DNA of 64,000 nt from Unio delphinus (taxonomy: Eukaryota; Mollusca; Bivalvia; Unionida; Unionidae). Position 1 is the stretch's first letter, and every line of letters starts with the position of its first letter. Where the stretch lies: positions 16,058,001 to 16,122,000 of the forward strand of contig JAQISU010000179.1 in the NCBI GenBank assembly GCA_029339505.1, given 5' to 3'. The notes under the pieces are model-generated. The model was not told the origin of the DNA and did not search any database. It saw only the letters and a list, made by a program, of their open reading frames with translations. Shown piece by piece: positions 36,710 to 51,329 of this stretch. The translations under genes and the position numbers were made by a program.

Positions 36710-39700
36710 TGAAAAAGGCACATTCATTTTAACATATGTGAAACTAGTGCCAAGGGTTTATTTACAAGTTGCCTTTATGAGAAACTGCTGCCTGAAAACA
36801 GATTAAATAATTAAATTGTATTGATTTATGTAAGAATGGGACTAAAGAAACTTGGTCAATAAACAGACAAAAGTTGATTCTTATCTAATTTTTGTACAGG
36901 TGGTAACTTCAATCAATTAGGAAGTACTGTATTTTGTGATAAGTATTTAATTTATACAATACCAATCTAAAATACAAAATTAATATAATTTCCTCATTAC
37001 AATTACATCTACTCTGTACTTAGTGCCACAACTTTGACAAATAATGGATGACCACATTAACCATATTAAAGTTAATCAATATCACGAAGATATATTCTGA
37101 AGAAATATTACCAAGTGTGAATGGATTATGTTTCACATCAGACCAACTTTGAAGTGTTACAAGCTATGTTCCTAGCAAAATGTAGATTTTAAACTTGACA
37201 AAACTTCAGATTATTAAACTTGCTTTCTCTGCAATGTGTAAAGTGTAACCTAATTCAGTTTCAGTCTGGTGTTCTTGGGCCAGAGATAAACTCTCTATAG
37301 TATACTAAGCCACTGAACACTGTAAAAGAACCAAATATGTGAAAGAAATATGCATAAAACGTATGAAATGCACTCTTCCATATGTCTAATTAACTTGATG
37401 TCGCAAAACCAGTAAATCAAGTTAAGATATAATACATTACCGTATATACCCGCGTATAAGCCCGTTCGCGTATAAGCTGACCTCGCCAAGCTGAATCGGT
37501 AAAACTGTTATAAAGTGCATGACCCGCAAAATATACACTAAAATGTTGATCCTGTATTGAATTAGCGTCATCTTAAATTTTGTTGCTTGGCACCCAACCT
37601 CCCTGAAAGCTATTATGTACTAAATGCTGTGTAAATGATTAAACCTAACATCCCAACCTTATTAAACTTATGAAAGCTGGTGTTCCCAATTAGTTAACAG
37701 ACTTCTCAACAGTTAAAGGTACTCAAGCAAATTATTTCTCAAAACTTCTTATATTTTGAAGATTGCAAATAACTTTAATACATGTTTACTGATTCAAGTG
37801 TCACTAATAATTTCCATTTTTTTTTTCTTGTGCTCACAAATTTCTCAGTTTATTCTAAAATCTCTATAGTTTATTTCTGCTTATTTTACCTGCAACTTAG
37901 TGACCTGTAAGATTAAAGAAGCATACTGGTATCTCTTTTCATTCCTGGTTCAGTATTGGGCACAAGTCAGAAGAGTTAAAATAACAATGATGTTCCAATG
38001 AAGTAGTCAGGTGGTGATACAAAGATCTCGTCATGATATCTGTCCAATACAGTATCTCAAGACATTACATAAAACTTAGTCAGAGTGACCAACACCACTG
38101 TTCAAAAGTCCAACCTCCGTGGAAATATTATTCGCTTTCTTGGTAGTTAACTAATTTTAATTATGTACTACTTGCCAGCTATCCTCTGATTTGTAATATG
38201 TGGTCTGAATTGCAAACAACATTAGCCCCTATTGATGCTTCAGTTAACTGCTGTCATTCAGAAAATCCTCTTCCTTTCACATAAACCAAGATTGAAATGA
38301 CATCAGAGCAGGAAAAAGGAGGAAACTGGCACTAATTACTATTAAATATTACATACATGTACTTAAATTTAGTTTACACTCGTCCAAAAGAAAACTTGCT
38401 TTCATATGCAAACTGCTACTGTATATGGGCCTCAACCATATCAAGCTCAACCAAACAGATGCAAGATCGCCACATTAATTTGCCTGGATCTCACTCATTA
38501 TAGACCCATCTAAGATCTCAATGACATAAACCCATATTTTAATTTTGACATCACAATTAAATTATAAATATGGCTTCCTGATTGGGTAGCAAATTCAGCC
38601 AACCCGATGCAAGATCTACCTAATCAGAACATGTGTATTTCATTTATTATTTAACTCATCTGAGATGCTAATTTTGTCAGCATATTTTAAATTATTTTAT
38701 CAAAATCAGATCAGTAATATTATCTCCATGGTGTTAAAAAGGTTAACCAATTACCCGGTAATCACCTTCCTGTTTAATATGCATGGATCTTACTTATTAT
38801 CAACTATTCCAATGTTCTGATAATATCAGTACATATTTAAGTTTGACTGAAATCAAACTGGAAATATGAATTTTAAAGTGCTACTATGCAATTGTTGATG
38901 GGCAGACAAAAACACATTTGATGACACATGATGGATGCTGGCTACGATAACCTTACCTGATCTTTTGTGTATGTACCTTTAAACCAATCTGATTAATATC
39001 CTGGATAATATTAACTGGTTGTCAGATTTTAAGACTTTGCGGTTGGTTTAACCTGAAAGTAGTAGAATAACAAACCGCATTTCTTGATTGTTGATATCAA
39101 GAGAAGAATCTTTCTGAAGACACCTGCACTGCAGAAGGGCCAAAGTCTCTGAAATAATACCCACTTGAAGGCACCAAAAAGCTGATGGGTGAGAGGGAAG
39201 GAACTGAAATAGCTAAGAATAAGTAGCCAAATGGACACTGAATTTACAGCTGAGAGCAGATGCCAAGGTGTAAACTGGGAGACAGACCAATGTAGTGACG
39301 ACCAAGTCAGGAAGCAATGGCTGAACTAACCTAGACTGTGCACCAAAATAACTCTGAAAGAAGAGTAAGATCATAACCTCCAATGACCCCAAAGGTTTGA
39401 GAAGCAGATCTTGGGGAAGCATGTTGGGTTGGATGAAGAAGGCAGGTTCAAATATTGCACTGTGACAGATTCATCTGTTGATCTGTCTTTGTGCAAAATA
39501 ACTTAATGTTCATCATCCTCTCTTTGGTCTCAGTACACAACAGGACTATTCCATCTCATTTACCTTCTGTGAGAAGGAAGAAGACATGACTACCTCAGTG
39601 ATCCAATATCAACATATAGATGAATTGGCATTTCTTTCTCATCACCAGCGATGTGATCTTATAGCTCCACTCCCATTACCTTGTTAACAATGTCTGACCA

Positions 39701-40885
39701 TCAGATAATATCTAGGGCATGCCTGCACTATCAATCCAGGTAGCCACAGAAAGTGATCAATGGCGGCCTGGTTGGAAAAGGAGATATATCTGACTCACCA
39801 CAGACTGTATGGAGAAGAACATCTATGCTCTGTAAGGGCTGAAAATAAAAACATATAAAACAGATCCCATCCCTCAACCAATGAACAATATCATCTTAGG
39901 AAATGAACGGAAATTAACAAAACATAGAATATTAAGCCAATAATCAAAACTCACTACCTAGTTCAAATGCCAATATGTGATAGCCTGTTTACTTTGATCA
40001 GGGCTCACCACCCAGCACTCCATGTTTGGGGACCAACACTCACTACTATGTAATTTAAGTTACTCAAAACCAATATCAAAATATTGGCACCACTGCACCA
40101 CATTGTGTATCATAGCCCTGTGTAAAGTTTACCACTTCCTCGATTGAACTTGAAAATTTTCATCATCATTTTGAAATTATTAACTTTTAAAAATAAGTCA
40201 TAAAAAAATTAAATAATTTGTAGTCCCTCTTAGGTGTAATCATAAATGCAATGTGTATTTAAACATAAAACGTGTCAATCTACTGTAATAGCTATGTACA
40301 CAAGCATTTCACTGGGAACCCAGTTAAGTGCTGACCGTGTTTTGATAACTGACTTCTAGAAGTATTTATTGCATTATTGCACTGAATCATTACAATAATT
40401 ATGTCTTTCGACTCAAAAAAAGGAGGTGGAATAAAAGAAATATTAAAAGGCACGCAAATCCAATATACTTAGAATCTAGCTGCCCCAGTCATATGTGTGA
40501 TGAACTCACTTCAATTGATCAATCAAACACTTATAAATGTTATTTTTGTATGTAATATAAACTACCTTAAATTAACCAAATCATTCATAACTGTGATCAA
40601 AGATAGCAAGGCAACCAAATGAAATGAATAAAGAGCATGGTTTCACAGATACAGACCATTGTGGGCAAGCGAGTTCCAGAGAATTCCTACCTGACACTGA
40701 TCCCCAAGGATAATAAGAACTTTCACTATTACCTCCAATAAAATCACAACATCACTATTATACTAATTGAACAATACATAAATTGAGTTTCAACGTAGAC
40801 GATTGTCTCACGAACTAAATGTCAGTTTTAAAAAAAGGAATCTTTGTTTGGACGTGTATCAACAGTTGGTCTCATTCACTGCTAC
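36710..40885. other. Intron sequence with diverged repeats; missing exons may lie here
   Basis: Includes a CGTATAAG-type transposon end at 37441-37490 and a diverged ~170-190-bp repeat at 38430-38870 related to 1790-2095. I searched for the missing MG1/MG2 exons and found only weak candidates. Confidence 0.4.
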
Positions 40886-40889
40886 ACTG

Positions 40890-43800
40890 ACACTGACTTG
40901 CAGTAAACTATTTAATACCACTTTGGGAACTAGACTAATCAATAACAACAAAACTGACTTGTCAGTAAACTATTTAATACCACTTTGGGAACTAGACTAA
41001 TCAATAACAACAAAACTGACTTGGCAGTAAACTATTTAATACCACTCTGTGAACTAGACTAATCAATAAAAACAAAACTGACATGTACGTAAACTATTTA
41101 ATACCACTTAGGGAACTAGACAAATCAAAAAAAACAAAACTGACTTGTCAGTAAACTATTTAATACCACTCTGGGAACTAGACTAATCAATAAAAACAAA
41201 ATTGACTTGTCAGTAAACTATTTAATACCACTTTGGGAACTAGACAAATCAACAAAACAAAACTGACTTGTCAGTAAACTATTTAATACCACTTTGGGAA
41301 CTATACTAATCAATAAAAACAAAACTGACTTGTCAGTAAACTATTTAATACCACTTTGGGAACTATACTAATCAATAAAAACAAAACTGACATGTCAGTA
41401 AACTATTTAAAACCACTCTGGGAACTAGACTAATCAATAAAAACAAAACTGACTTGTCAGTAAACTATTTAATACCACTTTGGGAACTAGACTAATCAAT
41501 AAAAACAAAACTGACATGTCGGTAAACTATTTAATACCACTCTGTGAACTAGACTAATCAGCAAAAACAAAACTGACTTGTCAGTAAACTATTTAATCCC
41601 ACTCTGGAAACTAGACTAATCAATAAAAACAAAACTGACTTGTCAGTAAACTATTTAATACCACTCTGGGAACAAGACTAATTAACAAAACAAAACTGAC
41701 TAGTCAGTAAACTATTTAATACCACTCTGGGAACTAGACTAATCAATAAAAATAAAACTGACTTGTCAGTAAACTATTTAATACCACTCTGGGAACTAGA
41801 CTATTAAAAAAAAAAAAAACTGACTTGTCAGTAAGCTATTTAATACCACTCTGGGAACTAGACTAATCAATAAAAACAAAACTGACTTTTCAGTAAACTA
41901 TTTAATACCACTTTGGGAACTAGATTAATCAATTAAAACAAAACTAACTTGTCAGTAAACTATTTAATACCACTCTGGGAACTAGACTAATCAATAAAAA
42001 CAAAACTGACTTGTCAGTAAACTATTTAATACCACTTTGGGAACTAGACTAATCAATAAAAACAAAACTGACTTGTCAGTAAACTATTTAATACCACTTT
42101 GGGAACTAGACTAATCAATAAAAACAAAACTGACTTGTCAGTAAACTATTTAATACCACTCTGGGAACTAGACTAATCAATAAAAACAAAACTGACTTGT
42201 CAGTAAACTATTTAATACCACTTTGGGAACTAGACTAATCAATAAAAACAAAACTGACTTGTCAGTAAACTATTTAATACCACTCTGGGAACTAGACTAA
42301 TCAATGAAAACAAAACTGACCTGTCAGTAAACTATTTAATACCACTTTCGGAACTATACTAATCAATAAAAAGAAAACTGACTTGTCAGTAAACTATTTA
42401 ATATCACTTTCGGAACTATACCAATCAATAAAAACAAAACTGACATGTCAGTAAACTATTTAATACCACTCTGGGAACTGGACTAATCAAAAAAAACAAA
42501 ACTGACTTGTCAGTAAACTATTTAATACCACTTTGTGAACAAGACTAATCAATAAAAACAAAACGGACTTGTCAGTAAACTATTTAATACCACTCTGGGA
42601 ACTAGACTAATCAATAAAAACAAAACTGACTAGTCAGTAAACTATTTAATACCACTCTGGGAACTAGACTTATCAATGAAAACAAAACTGACTTGTCAGT
42701 AAACTATTTAATACTACATTGGGAACTATACTAATCAATAAAAACAAAACTGACTTGTCAGTAAACTATTTAATACCACTTTGGGAACTAGACTAATCAA
42801 TAAAAACAAAACTGACTTGTCAGTAAACTATATAATACCACTCTGGGAACTAGACTAATCAACAAAACAAAACTGACCTGTCAGTAAACTATTTAATACC
42901 AGTCTGGGAACACGACTAATCAATAAAAACAAAACTGACATGTCGGTAAACTATTTAATACCACTCTGTGAACTAGACTAATCAATAAAAACAAAACTGA
43001 CTTGTCAGTAAACTATTTAATCCCACTCTGGAAACTAGACTGATCAATAAAAACAAAACTGACTTGTCAGTAAACTATTTAATACCACTCTGGGAACTAT
43101 ACTATTCAATAAAAACAAAACTGACTTGTCAGTAAGCTATTGAATACCACTCTGGGAACTAGACTAATCAATAAAAACAAAACTGACTTGTCAGTAAACT
43201 ATTTAATACCACTTTGGGAACTAGACTAATCAATTAAAACAAAACTGACCTGTCAGTAAACTATTTAATACCACTCTGGGAACTAGACTAATCAATAACA
43301 ACAAACTGACTTGTCAGTAAACTATTTAATACCACTTTGGGAACTAGACTAATCAATAAAAACAAAACTGACCTGTCAGAAACTATTTAATACCACTCTG
43401 GGAACTAGACTAATCAATAAAAACAAAACTGACTTGTCAGTAAACTATTTAATACCACTTTGGGAACTAGACTGATCAATAAAAACAAAACTGACTTGTC
43501 AGTAAACTATTTAATACCACTCTGGGAACTAGACTTATCAATGAAAACAAAACTGACTTGTCAGTAAACTATTTAATACTACATTGGGAACTATACTAAT
43601 CAATAAAAACAAAACTGACTTGTCAGTAAACTATTTAATGCCACTTTGGGAACTAGACTAATCAATAAAAACAAAACTGACTTGTCAGTAAACTATATAA
43701 TACCACTCTGGGAACTAGACTAATCAACAAAACAAAACTGACCTGTCAGTAAACTATTTAATACCAGTCTGGGAACACGACTAATCAATAAAAACAAAAC

Positions 43801-46800
43801 TGACATGTCGGTAAACTATTTAATACCACTCTGTGAACTAGACTAATCAATAAAAACAAAACTGACTTGTCAGTAAACTATTTAATCCCACTCTGGAAAC
43901 TAGACTGATCAATAAAAACAAAACTGACTTGTCAGTAAACTATTTAATACCACTCTGGGAACTATACTATTCAATAAAAACAAAACTGACTTGTCAGTAA
44001 GCTATTTAATACCACTCTGGGAACTAGACTAATCAATAAAAACAAAACTGACTTGTCAGTAAACTATTTAATACCACTTTGGGAACTAGACTAATCAATT
44101 AAAACAAAACTGACCTGTCAGTAAACTATTTAATACCACTCTGGGAACTAGACTAATCAATAACAACAAACTGACTTGTCAGTAAACTATTTAATACCAC
44201 TTTGGGAACTAGACTAATCAATAAAAACAAAACTGACCTGTCAGAAACTATTTAATACCACTCTGGGAACTAGACTAATCAATAAAAACAAAACTGACTT
44301 GTCAGTAAACTATTTAATACCACTTTGGGAACTAGACTGATCAATAAAAACAAAACTGACTTGTCAGTAAACTATTTAATACCACTCTGGGAACTAGAAT
44401 AATCAATAAAAACAAACCTGACTTGTCATTACACTATTTAATATCACTCAGTCAACTAGACTAATCAATAAAAACAAAACTGACTTGTCAGTAAACTATT
44501 TAATACCACTCTAGGAATTAGACTGATCAATAAAACAATACTGACTTGTCAGTAAACTATTTAATACCACTCTGGGAACTAGACTGATCAATAAAAACAA
44601 AACTGACTTGTCAGTAAACTATTTAATACCACTTTGTGAACAAGACTAATCAATAAAAACAAAACGGACTTGTCAGTAAACTATTTAATACCACTCTGGG
44701 AACTAGACTAATCAATAAAAACAAAACTGACTTGTCAGTAAACTATTTAATACCACTCTGGGAACTAGACTAATCAATGAAAACAAAACTGACTTGTCAG
44801 TAAACTATTCAATACTACATTGGGAACTATACTAATCAATAAAAACAAAACTGAATTGTCAGTAAACTATTTAATACCACTTTGGGAACTAGACTAATCA
44901 ATAAAAACAAAACTGACTTGTCAGTAAACTATATAATACCACTCTGGGAACTAGAATAATCAACAAAACAAAACTGACCTGTCAGTAAACTATTTAATAC
45001 CAGTCTGGGAACATGACTAATCAATAAAAACAAAACTGACATGTCAGTAAACTATTTAATACCACTCTGTGAACTAGACTAATCAATAAAAACAAAACTG
45101 ACTTGTCAGTAAACTATTTAATCCCACTCTGGAAACTAGACTAATCAATAAAAACAAAACTGACTTGTCAGTAAACTATTTAATACCACTCTGGGAACTA
45201 TACTATTCAATAAAAACAAAACTGACTTGTCAGTAAGCTATTTAATGCCACTCTGGGAACTAGACTAATCAATAGAAACAAAACTGACTTGTCAGTAAAC
45301 TATTTAATACCACTTTGGGAACTAGACTAATCAATTAAAACAAAACTGACCTGTCAGTAAACTATTTAATACCACTCTGGGAACTAGACTAATCAATAAC
45401 AACAAACTGACTTGTCAGTAAACTATTTAATACCACTTTGGGAACTAGACTAATCAATAAAAACAAAACTGACTTGTCAGTAAACTATTTAATACCACTC
45501 TGGGAACTAGACTAATCAATAAAAACAAAACTGACTTGTACGTAAACTATTTAATACCACTTTGGGAACTAGACTGATCAATCAAAACAGAACTGACTTG
45601 TCAGTAAACTATTTAATACCACTCTGGGAACTAGACTAATCAATAAAAACAAAACTGACTTGTCAGTAAACTATTTAATACCGCTCTGGGAACTAGACAA
45701 ATCAACAAAACAAAACTGACTTGTCAGTAAACTATTTAATACCACTCTGGGAACTAGACTAATCAATAAAAACAAAACTGACTTGTCAGTAAGCTATTTA
45801 ATACCACTCTGGGAACTAGACTAATCAATAAAAACAAAACTGACTTGTCAGTAAACTATTTAATACCACTTTGGGAACTAGACTAATCAATTAAAACAAA
45901 ACTGACCTGTCAGTAAACTATTTAATACCACTCTGGGAACTAGACTAATCAATAAAAACAAAACTGACTTGTCAGTAAGCTATTTAATACCACTCTGGGA
46001 ACTAGACTAATCAATAAAAACAAAACTGACTTGTCAGTAAACTATTTAATACCACTTTGGGAACTAGACTAATCAATTAAAACAAAACTGACCTGTCAGT
46101 AAACTATTTAATACCACTCTGGGAACTAGACTAATCAATAAAAACAAAACTGACTTGTCAGTAAACTATTTAATACCACTTTGGGAACTAGACTAATCAA
46201 TAAAAACAAAACTGACTTGTCAGTAAGCTATTTAATACCACTCTGGGAACTAGACTAATCAATAAAAACAAAACTGACTTGTCAGTAAACTATTTAATAC
46301 CACTTTGGGAACTAGACTAATCAATTAAAACAAAACTGACCTGTCAGTAAACTATTTAATACCACTCTGGGAACTAGACTAATCAATAACAACAAACTGA
46401 CTTGTCAGTAAACTATTTAATACCACTCTGGGAACTAGACTGATCAATCAAAACAGAACTGACTTGTCAGTAAATTATTTAATATCACTCAGTGAACTAG
46501 ACTAATCAATAAAAACAAAACTGACTTGTCAGTAAACTATTTAATACCACTCTAGGAATTAGAATAATCAATAAAACAATACTGACTTGTCAGTAAATTA
46601 TTTAATACCACTCTGGGAACTAGACTGATCAATAAAAACAAAACTGACTTGTCAGTGAACTATTTAATACCACTTTGGGAACTAGACAAATCAACAAAAC
46701 AAAACTGACTTGTCAGTAAACTATTTAATACCACTCTGGGAGCTAGACTAATCAATCAAAACAAACTGAATTGTCAGTAAAATATTTAATACCACTTTGG

Positions 46801-49800
46801 ACCTAGACTAATCAAAAACAAAACTTACTTGTCAGTAAACTATTTAAAACCACTTTGGGAACTATACTAATCAATAAAAACAAAACTGACTTGTCAGTAA
46901 ACTATTTAATACCACTCTGGGAACTATACTATTCAATAAAAACAAAACTGACTTGTCAGTAAGCTATTTAATACCACTCTGGGAACTAGACTAATCAATA
47001 AAAACAAAACTGACTTGTCAGTAAACTATTTAATACCACTCTAGGAATTAGAATAATCAATAAAACAATACTGACTTGTCAGTAAACTATTTAATACCAC
47101 TCTGGGAACTAGACTGATCAATAAAAACAAAACTGACTTGTCAGTAAACTATTTAATACCACTTTGTGAACAAGACTAATCAATAAAAACAAAACGGACT
47201 TGTCAGTAAACTATTTAATACCACTCTGGGAACTAGATTAATCAATAAAAACAAAACTGACTTGTCAGTAAACTATTTAATACCACTCTGGGAACTAGAC
47301 TAATCAATGAAAACAAAACTGACTTGTCAGTAAACTATTCAATACTACATTGGGAACTATACTAATCAATAAAAACAAAACTGAATTGTCAGTAAACTAT
47401 TTAATACCACTTTGGGAACTAGACTAATCAATAAAAACAAAACTGACTTGTCAGTAAACTATATAATACCACTCTGGGAACTAGAATAATCAACAAAACA
47501 AAACTGACCTGTCAGTAAACTATTTAATACCAGTCTGGGAACATGACTAATCAATAAAAACAAAACTGACATGTCGGTAAACTATTTAATACCACTTTGT
47601 GAACTAGACTAATCAATAAAAACAAAACTGACTTGTCAGTAAACTATTTAATACCACTCTGGGAACTATACTATTCAATAAAAACAAAACTGACTTGTCA
47701 GTAAGCTATTTAATGCCACTCTGGGAACTAGACTAATCAATAAAAACAAAACTGACTTGTCAGTAAACTATTTAATACCACTTTGGGAACTAGACTAATC
47801 AATTAAAACAAAACTGACCTGTCAGTAAACTATTTAATACCACTCTGGGAACTAGACTAATCAATAACAACAAACTGACTTGTCAGTAAACTATTTAATA
47901 CCACTTTGGGAACTAGACTAATCAATAAAAACAAAACTGACCTGTCAGTAAACTATTTAATACCACTCTGGGAACTAGACTAATCAATAAAAACAAAACT
48001 GACTTGTACGTAAACTATTTAATACCACTTTGGGAACTAGACTGATCAATCAAAACAGAACTGACTTGTCAGTAAACTATTTAATACCACTCTGGGAACT
48101 AGACTAATCAATAAAAACAAAACTGACTTGTCAGTAAACTATTTAATACCGCTCTGGGAACTAGACAAATCAACAAAACAAAACTGACTTGTCAGTAAAC
48201 TATTTAATACCACTCTGGGAACAAGACTAATCAATAAAAACAAAACTGACTTGTCAGTAAGCTATTTAATACCACTCTGGGAACTAGACTAATCAATAAA
48301 AACAAAACTGACTTGTCAGTAAACTATTTAATACCACTTTGGGAACTAGACTAATCAATTAAAACAAAACTGACCTGTCAGTAAACTATTTAATACCACT
48401 CTGGGAACTAGACTAATCAATAAAAACAAAACTGACTTGTCAGCAAACTATTTAATACCACTTTGGGAACTAGACTGATCAATAAAAACAAAATTGACTT
48501 GTCAGTAAACTATTTAATACCACTCTGGGAACTAGACTAATCAATAACAACAAACTGACTTGTCAGCAAACTATTTAATACCACTTTGGGAACTAGACTG
48601 ATCAATAAAAACAAAATTGACTTGTCAGTAAACTCTTTAATACCACTCTGGGAACTAGACTAATCAATAAAAACAAAACTGACTTGTCAGTAAACTATTT
48701 AATACCGCTCTGGGAACTAGACAAATCAACAAAACAAAACTGACTTTACATAAACTATTTAATACCACTCTGGGAACTAGACTGATCAATAAAAACAAAA
48801 CTGACTTGTCAGTAAACTATTTAATACCACTCTGGGAACTAGACTAATCAATAACAACAAACTGACTTGTCAGCAAACTATTTAATACCACTTTGGGAAC
48901 TAGACTGATCAATAAAAACAAAACTGACTTGTCAGTAAACTATTTAATACCACTCTGGGAACTAGACTAATCAATAAAAACAAAACTGACTTGTCAGCAA
49001 ACTATTTAATACCACTTTGGGAACTAGACTGATCAATAAAAACAAAATTGACTTGTCAGTAAACTATTTAATACCACTTTGGGAACTAGACTAATCAATA
49101 AAAACAAAACTGACTTGTCAGTAAACTATTTAATACCACTCTAGGAATTAGAATAATCAATAAAACAATACTGACTTGTCAGTAAATTATTTAATACCAC
49201 TCTGGGAACTAGACTGATCAATAAAAACAAAACTGACTTGTCAGTGAACTATTTAATACCACTTTGGGAACTAGACAAATCAACAAAACAAAACTGACTT
49301 GTCAGTAAACTATTTAATACCACTCTGGGAGCTAGACTAATCAATCAAAACAAACTGAATTGTCAGTAAAATATTTAATACCACTTTGGACCTAGACTAA
49401 TCAAAAACAAAACTTACTTGTCAGTAAACTATTTAAAACCACTTTGGGAACTATACTAATCAATAAAAACAAAACTGACTTGTTAGTAAACTATTTAATA
49501 CCACTCTGGGAACTAGACTATTCAATAAAAACAAAACTGACTTGTCAGTAAACTATTTAATACCACTCTGGGAACTAGACTAATCAATGAAAACAAAACT
49601 GACTTGTCAGTAAACTATTTAATACTACATGGGGAACTATACTAATAAAAAAAAAAAAAACTGACTTGTCAGTAAACTATTTAATACCACTTTGGGAACT
49701 AGAGTAATCAATAAAAACAAAACTGACTTGTCAGTAAACTATATAATACCACTCTGGGAACTAGACTAATCAATTAAAACAAAACTGACCTGTCAGTAAA

Positions 49801-51327
49801 CTATTTAATACCAGTCTGGGAACACGACTAATCAATAAAAACAAAACTGACATGTCGGTAAACTATTTAATACCACTCTGTGAACTAGACTAATCAATAA
49901 AAACAAAACTGACTTGTCAGTAAACTATTTAATCCCACTCTGGAAACTAGACTAATCAATAAAAACAAAACTGACTTGTCAGTAAACTATTTAATACCAC
50001 TCTGGGAACTATACTATTCAATAAAAACAAAACTGACTTGTCAGTAAGCTATTTAATACCACTCTGGGAACTAGACTAATCAATAAAAACAAAACTGAAT
50101 TGTCAGTAAACTATTTAATACCACTTTGGGAACTAGACTAATCAATTAAAACAAAACTGACCTGTCAGTAAACTATTTAATACCACTCTGGGAACTAGAC
50201 TAATCAATAACAACAAACTGACTTGTCAGTAAACTATTTAATACCACTTTGGGAACTAGACTAATCAATAAAAACAAAACTGACCTCTCAGAAACTATTT
50301 AATACCACTCTGGGAACTAGACTAATCAATAAAAACAAAACTGACTTGTCAGTAAACTATTTAATACCACTTTGGGAACTAGACTGATCAATCAAAACAG
50401 AACTGACTTGTCAGTAAACTATTTAATACCACTCTGGGAACTAGACTAATCAATAAAAACAAAACTGACTTGTCAGTAAACTATTTAATACCGCTCTGGG
50501 AACTAGACAAATCAACAAAACAAAACTGACTTGTCAGTAAACTATTTAATACCACTTTGGGAACAAGACTAATCAATAAAAACAAAACTAACTTGTCAGT
50601 AAACTATTTAATACCACTCTGTGAACTAGACTAATCAATAAAAACAAAACTGACTTGTCAGTAAACTATTTAATACCACTCTGGAAACTAGACTAATCAA
50701 TAAAAACAAAACTGACTTGTCAGTAAACTATTTAATACCACTCTGGAAACTAGACTAATCAATAAAAACAAAACTGACTTGTCAGTAAACTATTTAATAC
50801 CAATCTGGGAACAAGACTAATCAACAAAACAACACTGACTTGTCTGTAAAGTATTTAATACCATTCTGGGAAATAGACTAATCAATAAAAACAAAACTGA
50901 CTTGTCAGTAAATTATTTAATCCCACTCTGGAAACTAGACTAATCAATAAAAACAAAACTGACTTGTCAGTAAACTATTTAATACCACTATGGGAACTAG
51001 ACTTGTCAATAAAAACAAAACTGACTTGTCAGTAAACTATTTAATACCACTTTGGGATCTAGACTAGTCAACAAAACAAAACTGACTTGCCAGTAAACTA
51101 TTTAATTCCACTCTGTAACTAGACTAATCAATAAAAACAAAACTGACTTGTCAGTAAACTATTTAATCCCACTCTGGAAACTAGACTAACCAATAAAAAC
51201 AAAACTGACTTGTCAGTAAACTATTTAATACCACTCTGGGAACTAGACTAATCAGCAAAACAAAACGGACTTGTCAGTAAACTATTTAATACCACTCTGG
51301 GAACTAGACTAATCAATAAAAACAAAT
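40890..51327. repeat. 62-bp satellite array, ~168 copies, with higher-order structure
   Basis: Monomer consensus in pieces: CTGACTTGTCAGTAAACTAT, TTAATACCACT(C/T)TGGGAA, CTAGACTAATCAATAAAAAC, AAAA. Each monomer contains the palindrome ACTGAC-NN-GTCAGT. Variants ATGTCGGTAAAC, TTTGTGAACAAGACT with AAACGGACT, GGGAGCTAGACT with TTGGACCTAGACT, and TCTAGGAATTAGA recur at fixed long distances, showing higher-order repeats. No reading frame over 60 codons is open anywhere in the array. It lies in an intron of the TEP-family gene. Confidence 0.97.
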
Positions 51328-51329
51328 AG

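Noticed and set aside
38956..38999. 44-bp segment with donor CAG|gtaagg on the minus strand
   Set aside because: The acceptor lacks a pyrimidine tract and the reading does not match the family.
39799..39829. Short segment with good acceptor (cccttacag) and donor (gtgagtca) on the minus strand
   Set aside because: 31 bp, encoding nothing resembling MG1 or MG2; probably chance.
40890..51327. Regularly spaced palindromic repeats that could be mistaken for a CRISPR array
   Set aside because: No unique spacers: the whole 62-bp unit repeats. The genome is eukaryotic.
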